From contig DASXYL010000052.1 in NCBI GenBank assembly GCA_036502575.1, positions 6,681 through 70,680 on the forward strand: a stretch of DNA of 64,000 bases, written 5' to 3'. This DNA is from DASXRA01 sp036502575 (lineage in GTDB: Bacteria > Actinomycetota > Actinomycetes > Mycobacteriales > Jatrophihabitantaceae). Shown in pieces: positions 53,425-62,073 of this stretch. The position numbers and the translations under genes were made by a program. Each line of letters starts with the position of its first letter. Positions within the stretch are counted from its first letter, which is position 1. The notes beneath the pieces are model-generated. The model was given only the letters and a program-made list of their open reading frames with translations. It was not told the origin of the DNA and made no database searches.

Positions 53425-53711
53425 CCGCTGGCCTCTCTCGGGGGTGCGGTGAGCCCGACCGCGAAAGCGCCCACGACCCGCTGGTAACCGATCGCGGTCC
53501 GCTGCAGCGCCCGGTGGACCGATTCGAGCGAGTCGCTCTCGATCAGGCAGAAGAAGATCTCGTCCCCGGGCACCGCGATGCACGACAACGGCGTGAGCAC
53601 GCCGCTCGCGAAGCGGCTGCCCAGGGCGCGCAAACGCGCGAGCAGGTCAGCAGCCGCTTCGGCAGTGGCGGAGGAGGAGTAGCACTCGACGAGGAAGAGC
53701 GGCTGGGGCAC
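53421..53711 (-). CDS. small DUF4242-like protein, LAL regulon copy 2
   Basis: A 96-residue paralogue of the protein at 50047: QPLFLVECYSSSATAEAAADLLARLR ... LSCIAVPGDEIFFCLIESDSLESVHRAL ... RVVGAFAVGL. GTG 53711 lies exactly as far from its -10 as GTG 50331 does (7 bases between), so I prefer it over TTG 53717. The end overlaps the 19-aa peptide. The two paralogues flank the LAL regulator gene. Confidence 0.75.
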   Translation of the reverse strand: MPQPLFLVECYSSSATAEAAADLLARLRALGSRFASGVLTPLSCIAVPGDEIFFCLIESDSLESVHRALQRTAIGYQRVVGAFAVGLTAPPREASG

Positions 53712-53718
53712 GGGCAAT

Positions 53719-53764
53719 GCGCTACGTATCCGCGTTACTCGGGGAATCGGGGAACGTCCCTACA
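53719..53764 (-). promoter_or_regulatory. LAL-regulon promoter 2
   Basis: Minus strand: operator 53764-53743 (TGTAGGGACG, TT, CCCCGATTCC), 18 bases, -10 TAGCGC (53724-53719), then the leaderless GTG at 53711. Confidence 0.7.
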
Positions 53765-53821
53765 TATAGCGCTTCCGGGACGGTCTGGGCGACCAGCGCA
53801 CGGCGCGATGCGACGCCGGTC

Positions 53822-53890
53822 CTAGACCCCGACCAAGATCGCGACGAGCCCGAGGGCTGCGTGCAGGTCCATGGCAGCGCTGAGGTTCAT
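53822..53890 (-). CDS. tiny hydrophobic peptide (22 aa), LAL regulon
   Basis: ATG 53890 overlaps the stop of a 27-codon leader ORF (ATGA); the frame ends at TAG 53822. The sequence starts MNLSAAMDLHAALG and ends LVAILVGV, sharing the LVAIL core and size with the peptide at 53365. An internal ATG at 53872 would give a 16-residue form. The same arrangement as the other unit (promoter, leaderless ORF, ATGA, tiny peptide) supports it. Confidence 0.55.
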   Translation of the reverse strand: MNLSAAMDLHAALGLVAILVGV

Positions 53891-53970
53891 CGGCCTCGCC
53901 CCCACGACGGGTTCGGTGAAGGTAGTGCGCCCGCGCGCTCCCCCACGATCCGCAGAGCGCCGAACACCAT
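53887..53970 (-). CDS. 27-aa leader ORF, probable deleted copy of the DUF4242-like gene
   Basis: ATG 53970 lies 6 bases after the -10 of promoter 1 and the frame ends in the ATGA overlap with the 22-aa peptide. Its part RIVGERAGALPSPN aligns with RVVGAFAVGLTAPP at the C-terminus of the 96-aa protein, so it looks like that gene after a large internal deletion. It may now only serve to start translation of the peptide. Confidence 0.45.
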   Translation of the reverse strand: MVFGALRIVGERAGALPSPNPSWGRGR

Positions 53971-53975
53971 GCAAG

Positions 53976-54021
53976 ACGCTACGGAGTCGGCGTAGCGGAG
54001 GAATCGGGGGACATCCCTATA
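53976..54021 (-). promoter_or_regulatory. LAL-regulon promoter 1
   Basis: Minus strand: operator 54021-54000 (TATAGGGATG, TC, CCCCGATTCC), 18 bases, -10 TAGCGT (53981-53976), then the leader ORF. Confidence 0.7.
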
Positions 54022-54067
54022 TGTGACCCTTCGGCGACATACGCGCCGGCGTGAACGCGTGGCGAGG

Positions 54068-54643
54068 TCAGCCGATGCTGAAGGTGGCCGTGCGTCCGTC
54101 GATCTGGCCGAACTGTGCGTGCAGGGTGTAGTTGCCGGCGCCGACGCGCTGCCGGTGGCCGACGCAATGCGGCTGTGACGACAGCCCGGTCCACCTGATC
54201 GAGCGGCGCACCGACTGCCGCGGTGTGAGGGTCAGCGGGCTAGCGCCGGGCTGGACCTGGCAGTCGTGGCTCCCCCACACCCGCGATTCGCCGTTGTAGA
54301 CGAGCAACTCGATCTCGCTGTCGGACAGGTTGGCGACGCACGGCGCCTGCCCGGTGTTGGTCACCTGGATCTCGAGCTCGGGCTGCTGGCCGACCTGGTA
54401 GCGCTTGGCCTGGGTCTGCGCGGCGATGCTCAGTACCGACGGCACGCAGGGCACCGCGGCGGGTGTCGACGTGTGCTTGGTGGGCGTGGGGGCCGACGTG
54501 TGGGCGCCGGCCGGCTTCTTCTTGTCGCCACCGGAGACGAACACCACGTAGACGGTGAGGACGGTGAGCAGCACCGCGCCGGCGAAGAGGAGCCGCCGAC
54601 GCCAGTAAACGGCCGGTGACAACGATCCGATTGGGCGCAGCAT
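54068..54643 (-). CDS. Rv3587c-like membrane-anchored protein
   Basis: A 191-residue protein with one N-terminal membrane helix (RRRLLFAGAVLLTVLTVYVVFVSGG, about residues 15-39), a Pro/Thr linker and an extracytoplasmic beta-rich domain with four Cys (VPCVPSV, APCVANL, HDCQV, PHCVGH). The linker and domain, and the place between disA and mutY, match the conserved membrane protein Rv3587c of mycobacteria. The function is unknown. Confidence 0.8.
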   Translation of the reverse strand: MLRPIGSLSPAVYWRRRLLFAGAVLLTVLTVYVVFVSGGDKKKPAGAHTSAPTPTKHTSTPAAVPCVPSVLSIAAQTQAKRYQVGQQPELEIQVTNTGQAPCVANLSDSEIELLVYNGESRVWGSHDCQVQPGASPLTLTPRQSVRRSIRWTGLSSQPHCVGHRQRVGAGNYTLHAQFGQIDGRTATFSIG

Positions 54644-54694
54644 CGTCGCGTCACGCTAGCCGATGAGCCATTGCCGGTCGCATCGAAGAGACTG

Positions 54695-55564
54695 GTGCCC
54701 GTGGACGAGTTGCTTTCCTGGTACGGCCGAGCCGCGCGGGACCTGCCGTGGCGGCGTCCGGGCGCCTCGCCGTGGGCGGTGCTCGTCAGCGAGGTGATGT
54801 TGCAGCAGACGCCGGTTGTCCGAGTGCTGCCGGCATATCAGGACTGGATGGCGCGGTGGCCGACGCCGGCGGCGCTGGCTGCCGCCACGCCGGGCGAGGC
54901 GGTGCGCGCCTGGGGCAAGTTGGGCTATCCGCGACGCGCGCTGCGCCTGCACTCGTGCGCGGTCGCGTTGGTCTCGCGGTACGGGGGCGAGGTGCCCGCC
55001 TCGGTCGAAGCCCTGCTGGAGTTGCCCGGGGTGGGCGCGTACACGGCACGCGCGGTGGCGGCGTTCGCGTTCGGGCAGCGCCAGCCCGTCGTCGACACGA
55101 ACGTGCGCCGGGTCGTGGCCCGAGCCTTCACCGGGCAGGGCGAGGCGGGGCCGCCGTCGGCCGCGCGCGATCTGGCCGCGGTCGAGGCGCTGCTGCCGTC
55201 TGCGCCCGCGGTCGCGGCTCGGGCCAGCGTCGCGCTCATGGAGCTCGGGGCGCTGGTGTGCACCGCCCGCACACCCCGCTGCGGCGACTGCCCGCTGCGT
55301 GGCTCGTGCGCGTGGCGGCTGGCGGGTTCGCCGCCCTACCGCGGCCCGACGGTGCGCCCGCAACGGTTCGCCGGCACCGACCGCCAAGTGCGGGGCTTGC
55401 TGCTCGACGTCCTGCGCGCGTCCCCGTCGCCGGTCGAGGCAGCCGCGTTGGACGTCGTGTGGCCCGATGCGGGGCAACGCAGCCGCGCCCTGGACGCCCT
55501 GATCGTGGACGGCCTGATCGACCCGCTGCCCGACGGCCGCTACGCGTTGCCCGGCGCCTCGTGA
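54695..55564 (+). CDS. mutY: A/G-specific adenine glycosylase MutY
   Basis: A 289-residue DNA repair glycosylase that removes adenine opposite 8-oxoguanine. GTG 54695 gives MPVDELLSWYGRAARDLPWR. Motifs: VSEVMLQQTPV (adenine-recognition helix, catalytic Glu), LPGVGAYTARAVAAFAFGQ (helix-hairpin-helix), VVDTNVRRV (catalytic Asp) and the 4Fe-4S loop CTARTPRCGDCPLRGSC. The C-terminal 8-oxoG domain is short, as in other actinobacteria. It is divergent from the Rv3587c-like gene. Confidence 0.94.
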   Translation: MPVDELLSWYGRAARDLPWRRPGASPWAVLVSEVMLQQTPVVRVLPAYQDWMARWPTPAALAAATPGEAVRAWGKLGYPRRALRLHSCAVALVSRYGGEVPASVEALLELPGVGAYTARAVAAFAFGQRQPVVDTNVRRVVARAFTGQGEAGPPSAARDLAAVEALLPSAPAVAARASVALMELGALVCTARTPRCGDCPLRGSCAWRLAGSPPYRGPTVRPQRFAGTDRQVRGLLLDVLRASPSPVEAAALDVVWPDAGQRSRALDALIVDGLIDPLPDGRYALPGAS

Positions 55565-55580
55565 ACGGTTTTGCCTGAAC

Positions 55581-55626
55581 GGTTTTGGTCACCCAGCCGG
55601 ATATATGACGGCGGGTGACCAAAACC
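55581..55626. repeat. dispersed hairpin repeat, copy B (terminator-like)
   Basis: GGTTTTGGTCACCC (55581-55594) pairs exactly with 55613-55626; the loop contains ATATATGAC. It sits between the convergent mutY and DUF402 genes. It is related to copies A and C, best seen when B is read on the other strand. Confidence 0.75.
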
Positions 55627-55635
55627 GGATCAGGA

Positions 55636-56187
55636 TCACCCCGGCGACCAGGCCGCCCAGGACTCGTCCCACCATCGCTCACCGCGGTCGAGCGCGGCGG
55701 CCACCTTCGCCGCCTCGGTGCGAACCGCCGCAACCTCGTCGGGCGGGAACATGCCGTCGCGCGCCATCTGCTCGAAGCTCTCGACGTCCTTCCACCGATA
55801 GCGGCCGTCGGGCGAGAGCACCAGATCCAGCTCCTGGTCGAACGTCTCGAACCCCTCGGCCACGCGACGGAACGGTTCTTGGAAGTTCACGTACCAGTGC
55901 GAGAAGGCTCGGTTGGGGCCTTGCCAGAATGCCCAGACCGAATGGGCGACCCCGGGCCACAGCTGCATGACGACCCCGTGGCCGCGAAACGCCCGGTGCT
56001 GCAGCCACGGATGCTCGCCCCACGGGAAGTCGGGGTCGGGGCTCGAGAACGGGGCACCCTCGGCGAGGTAGACCACCAGGGTGTCGCCGTCGTCGCTCAA
56101 CACATGCACCGGTATCGACAGCCACACCTTGCCGAACCGCGCCCACCTGGCCTGGATCAGCTGACCCACCGCGAACGGTTCACCCAC
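55636..56187 (-). CDS. DUF402 domain protein
   Basis: A 183-residue protein of the DUF402 family (related to nucleoside di/triphosphatases and RNase-linked FomD-like domains). Features: FPWGEHPWLQHRAF, SVWAFWQGPNRAFSHWYVNFQEPFRR and ETFDQELDLVLSPDGRYRWKDVESFEQM, whose Asp/Glu residues bind metal in relatives. GTG 56187 is the start. No partner gene suggests its substrate. Confidence 0.85.
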   Translation of the reverse strand: MGEPFAVGQLIQARWARFGKVWLSIPVHVLSDDGDTLVVYLAEGAPFSSPDPDFPWGEHPWLQHRAFRGHGVVMQLWPGVAHSVWAFWQGPNRAFSHWYVNFQEPFRRVAEGFETFDQELDLVLSPDGRYRWKDVESFEQMARDGMFPPDEVAAVRTEAAKVAAALDRGERWWDESWAAWSPG

Positions 56188-56217
56188 CGAAACGAGGCTA
56201 GCCCCCGCGCTGAACGG

Positions 56218-56259
56218 TTTTGGTCGCCCAGGCGTCTATACGATGCCGGGCGGCCAAAA
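56218..56259. repeat. dispersed hairpin repeat, copy C (terminator-like)
   Basis: TTTTGGTCGCCC (56218-56229) and GGGCGGCCAAAA (56248-56259) pair with one G-T; the loop contains TCTATACGATG. On the opposite strand it aligns with copy A almost base for base. It lies 90 bases downstream of clpC (minus strand) and so may terminate it. Confidence 0.75.
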
Positions 56260-56348
56260 GCACGGGCGGCCACCTGGTGACCACGACGGGCCGCAGCCGC
56301 GCCGGCGGACCGATCAACGATCGATCCTTCCGGCGCGATCCGCTTGCT

Positions 56349-58856
<2,508 letters not shown>

Positions 58857-59187
58857 TGCTAGCTCCTTCCGCGCCTTCGTTCAGACTGCTGGAGGTCGGT
58901 GCGGATACCCGCCGCGACCCCCGACGCCGTCGTCACAAGTTCTCGCAGCAGACCGTCAGTAATGACTCTACTGCCGCAGTGTGACGGTCGATGTCGCAGA
59001 TCCGGTTACGAACGTCCGAACAGTCACGCCGCCCGGCGCGAAGTCGGCGACGCACCCGGGACAACGGACGAGACGCGGCAGTGATGCCCGTGGAGCCGTC
59101 CGCTAGCAGCGAACGGCTGACTGAACTCATCCGCCGGGAGCGGATCCGAGCGCTCATCGCGTTCGTGGTCGCTCATCGCGTTCGCAG
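58857..59187. other. divergent region between clpC and the sigma-factor operon
   Basis: No gene is supported. It must hold the promoters of clpC (minus) and of the ECF sigma operon (plus). The only clear structure is the 14-bp direct repeat at 59152-59184. Confidence 0.4.
59152..59184 (+). repeat. 14-bp direct repeat in the sigma-factor promoter region
   Basis: GCTCATCGCGTTCG occurs at 59152-59165 and again at 59171-59184, a period of 19 bases. It lies just before the sigma gene start and may be a paired protein-binding site or a duplicated promoter element. Confidence 0.5.
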
Positions 59188-59742
59188 TTGAGTACAACGG
59201 CGCGCGGATCCGTCGTACATAGTGTGGGTAACACGCCACTGCGGGACGAAGAGCTGGCGCGGGTGCTGTACGCCAAGCATGCGGCACCGCTGCTCGCCTT
59301 CGTCCAGCGCCTGCTCGACGGCGACCGGTCCTCGGCGGAGGACATCGTCCAGGAAACTCTGCTGCGCGCCTGGCGAAGCGCCGATCGGCTGCCGTCCGAG
59401 GCCATCCGGCCGTGGCTGTTCACGACGGCCCGCCGCCTGGTCATCGACACGTACCGCGCCCGCCGGGCCCGGCCGCCCGAGACGTCGGCCGACCCGCTCG
59501 ATGTCGCAGCCGACAACGACGACCTCGACGCCGCGCTGGACGCCGTGCTCCTGACCGACGCCCTCGCCGCGCTGTCGCCGGCCCACCGCGCGGTGCTCGT
59601 CGATTGCTTCTACCGCGGCCGGACCGCTCGCGAGGTGGCCAAGGAGCGCGGGTTGCCGCCGGGCACCGTGCGATCGCGCCTGCACTACGCGCTGCGCGCC
59701 CTCGGCCTGGCCCTGCACGAACGGGGGGTGACCCGGCCGTGA
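59188..59742 (+). CDS. ECF RNA polymerase sigma factor
   Basis: A 184-residue group-4 sigma factor with region 2 (YAKHAAPLLAFVQRLLDGDRSSAEDIVQETLLRAWR, about 29-64) and region 4 (LSPAHRAVLVDCFYRGRTAREVAKERGLPPGTVRSRLHYALRAL, about 131-174). It is followed by an overlapping zinc anti-sigma gene, a lipoprotein and a membrane protein, a layout like that of SigL/RslA of mycobacteria. Start TTG 59188 or GTG 59224; the latter removes a poorly conserved 12-residue head. Confidence 0.9.
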   Translation: MSTTARGSVVHSVGNTPLRDEELARVLYAKHAAPLLAFVQRLLDGDRSSAEDIVQETLLRAWRSADRLPSEAIRPWLFTTARRLVIDTYRARRARPPETSADPLDVAADNDDLDAALDAVLLTDALAALSPAHRAVLVDCFYRGRTAREVAKERGLPPGTVRSRLHYALRALGLALHERGVTRP

Positions 59743-60407
59743 CGTGCGAGCTGCGCGACTACGTGGCCGCGTACGTCCTGGACGCCCTCGAACCGGACGA
59801 ATCCACCATGCTGCAGTCCCACCTGCCCACCTGCGAGACGTGCCAGCGCGAGCTGACGAGCCTGGACTGGATTCCGCAGCTACTGCCGCTGGTGCCGATG
59901 CAGCAGATCGAGCGGTTCGACGATCCACCCGAGGCGCCGCCGGCCGCGCCGCCGGCCGCCCTGCTGCAGCGCCTCGTCAGCTCCACGTCGCGTGAGATGG
60001 GCACCCCGCGCGGCCGCCGGGCCGCCGCACTGGTCGGCGCCGCGGCGTTGCTCGCGGCCGTCGGGACGCTGTCGACCGTGGCGCATGTGCCGGAGCACGG
60101 CACGCGGACGTCGACCGTCGTGGCCGTCGATCCCCGGACGCACGTCAGCGCCACCGTCAGGCTGGACCGCCACGATTGGGGAACGCAACTCAGCCTGGAC
60201 CTCAAGGGTGCCTACCCGGGCGGCACCTGCTTGCTGGTCGCCCACGCGGACGACGGCCGCAGCGACACCGCCGCCACCTGGGTCGCGTCGCCGCAGGGCA
60301 CCGCCAGCGTGCCGGGCGCCACCGCGATCCCGGCCGACGACATCACCGAACTGGACGTGGTGACCCCGAACGGTCATCAGCTCGTCCGGATCGTGATGCC
60401 CCACTGA
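59739..60407 (+). CDS. zinc-containing anti-sigma factor
   Basis: A 222-residue membrane anti-sigma factor. GTG 59739 overlaps the sigma stop (GTGA). The ZAS motif H-x3-C-x2-C reads SHLPTCETCQREL (about residue 27-39) and is expected to hold zinc and to respond to thiol oxidation. A membrane helix (GRRAAALVGAAALLAAVGTLSTV, about 90-112) and an extracytoplasmic RskA-like beta domain follow. It should hold the sigma factor inactive until an oxidative or envelope signal arrives. Confidence 0.9.
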   Translation: MTCELRDYVAAYVLDALEPDESTMLQSHLPTCETCQRELTSLDWIPQLLPLVPMQQIERFDDPPEAPPAAPPAALLQRLVSSTSREMGTPRGRRAAALVGAAALLAAVGTLSTVAHVPEHGTRTSTVVAVDPRTHVSATVRLDRHDWGTQLSLDLKGAYPGGTCLLVAHADDGRSDTAATWVASPQGTASVPGATAIPADDITELDVVTPNGHQLVRIVMPH

Positions 60408-60423
60408 GCAAGGAGGATTACTG

Positions 60424-60969
60424 ATGATCTACCGGATGCATGTGCTGCTCGGCCTCGGCGGTGCCGGCCTGCTCGCCCTGGCCGCGTGCAGTTCCTCGGG
60501 GGGCGGCACGCACGACACCAGTCCGGGCGGCACCGCCAACACCACGGTGGCCGTCCGCAGCGCCGGCGACTTGGGCGACGTGCTGACCGACGCGGACGGC
60601 AAGACGCTCTACGCGAGCGACGAGGAGATGAACGGCAAGATCGTGTGCGATACGCAGGCGTGCCTGCAATTCTGGACGCCGCTGGTGGTGGCCGACAGCA
60701 CGCCGACCGGGCCCTCGTCGATCACGGCGAAGCTCACCACGATCGCCCGTCCCGACGGCAAGATGCAGGTGGCGCTGAACGGCGCGCCGCTGTACTCGTT
60801 CTCGGAGGACCACTCGGCCGGCGACACCAAGGGCGAGAACTTCACGGACAAGTTCGGCAGCCAGTCGTTCACCTGGCACGCCGCGACGCCGGCCGGATTC
60901 GCGAGCCAGGCGCCGGCGCAGCCCTCGGGGCCGTCGTACTCCTATCCCAACGGTGGCGGCGGCTACTGA
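60424..60969 (+). CDS. lipoprotein with COG4315 repeats
   Basis: A 181-residue lipoprotein: signal and lipobox LAAC (Cys22), then two repeats of the lipoprotein_15/COG4315 type (LTDADGKTLYASDEEMNGKIVC...CLQFWTPLVV and IARPDGKMQVALNGAPLYSFSEDHSAGDTKGENF). AAGGAGG lies 8 bases before ATG 60424. Proteins of this group often accompany ECF sigma/anti-sigma pairs and may sense or guard against oxidants; a true role is not established. The Gly/Tyr-rich C-terminus is low complexity. Confidence 0.88.
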   Translation: MIYRMHVLLGLGGAGLLALAACSSSGGGTHDTSPGGTANTTVAVRSAGDLGDVLTDADGKTLYASDEEMNGKIVCDTQACLQFWTPLVVADSTPTGPSSITAKLTTIARPDGKMQVALNGAPLYSFSEDHSAGDTKGENFTDKFGSQSFTWHAATPAGFASQAPAQPSGPSYSYPNGGGGY

Positions 60970-61505
60970 TGTTCACCCGGTCGTTGCCTCGATGGGTCGT
61001 GCCCGCGGTCTTGTGGGTCCTGCGCGTGGTCACGGCCGGGATGCTCGCAGTCGACGCCTACACCCACGTCGACCAGGCGTTCCGCTACGAACCGAACCGG
61101 GACAACGGGCTCAGCCAGGGCGACCTGTTCCGCATCGAGGCCGGCGCGGCGTCGTTCGCGGCGCTGGCCGTCCTGGTGCTGGTGGGGCGGACAGCCTGGG
61201 CGCTGGTGGGCTGGGCGTTGGCAATCATCGTCGCGGCTTCGGCACTCGGGGCCGTGATGATCTACACGCACTACGACATCGGCGCGCTCGGCCCGCTGCC
61301 GAACATGTACGAACCGTTCTGGTTCGCGGAGAAGACCCGGGCGGCCGTCGCCGAGGGCATCGCCACCGGAACGGGCACCCTCGGCTTCCTGATCACGGCG
61401 TGGTCGGCGTGGGCCAGCCGGCGGACGAAGCGGGCAACGCTGCCCGAGCCGCTGGCCCGCCGGCGGGACCCCCCGCTACGGGCGCGCATCCGCCACGACA
61501 CCTGA
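60969..61505 (+). CDS. small integral membrane protein of the sigma operon
   Basis: A 178-residue protein with four membrane helices (about residues 10-28, 58-78, 83-104, 128-146). ATG 60969 shares a base with the lipoprotein stop (TGATG). It belongs to an uncharacterised actinobacterial membrane family (DoxX-like topology) and has no obvious active site. Its coupling to the lipoprotein suggests the two work together outside the membrane under control of the sigma factor. Confidence 0.8.
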   Translation: MFTRSLPRWVVPAVLWVLRVVTAGMLAVDAYTHVDQAFRYEPNRDNGLSQGDLFRIEAGAASFAALAVLVLVGRTAWALVGWALAIIVAASALGAVMIYTHYDIGALGPLPNMYEPFWFAEKTRAAVAEGIATGTGTLGFLITAWSAWASRRTKRATLPEPLARRRDPPLRARIRHDT

Positions 61506-61544
61506 CGCCGGCCGCTGTCCGTGGACCGGCCGCACGGGCAGCGG

Positions 61545-61934
61545 TCAGGCCGGCAGGGAGCCGGGATGCGCCAGGTCGTCGCCGCGGTGCGTGATGCGGT
61601 TGGCCCCGTCGACGAAGATCACCTTCGGCTCGTACGCCTTCGCCTCGACGTCGGGCAGCATCGCGTAGCTGATGATGATCACCAGGTCGCCGGTGTGCAC
61701 CAGGTGCGCGGCCGCCCCGTTGATGCCGATGACGCCGCTACCCCGCTCGCCCTCGATGACGTACGTCTCGAGTCGGGCCCCGTTCGTGACGTCGACGACC
61801 GCCACCTGCTCGCCGGGCAGCAGATCCGCGGCATCCATCAGGTCGGCGTCGACCGTGATCGAGCCGACGTAGTGCAGATCCGCCTGGGTCACGGTCGCCC
61901 GGTGGATCTTGCTCTTCAGCATGGTGCGGTACAC
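61545..61934 (-). CDS. panD: aspartate 1-decarboxylase
   Basis: A 129-residue pyruvoyl enzyme making beta-alanine for pantothenate and CoA. The self-cleavage site is Gly-Ser in LHYVGSITVDADLMDAADLLPGEQV, with KSKIHRATVT before it and GINGAAAHLVHTGDLVIIISYA after. GTG 61934 or ATG 61922 start. It stands alone here, without panC or panB. Confidence 0.95.
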   Translation of the reverse strand: MYRTMLKSKIHRATVTQADLHYVGSITVDADLMDAADLLPGEQVAVVDVTNGARLETYVIEGERGSGVIGINGAAAHLVHTGDLVIIISYAMLPDVEAKAYEPKVIFVDGANRITHRGDDLAHPGSLPA

Positions 61935-62073
61935 GGGTAGAGGGTAAGTCCGTGCGCCGTCCGCCAGCTATAAGACGTTCGTCACCGCATCAGCGAAGTT
62001 TGTCTAGACCACCTGGATAAACAACCCCTAAGGTCTCCCTCGCACGCTTCGGCCCGCGTTGCGAGGAGATGTC
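61935..62073. other. divergent intergenic region panD / GH3
   Basis: A short AT-richer stretch (around TTTGTCTAGACCACC and ATAAACAACCCC) probably holds both promoters; I assign no exact boxes. Confidence 0.3.
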
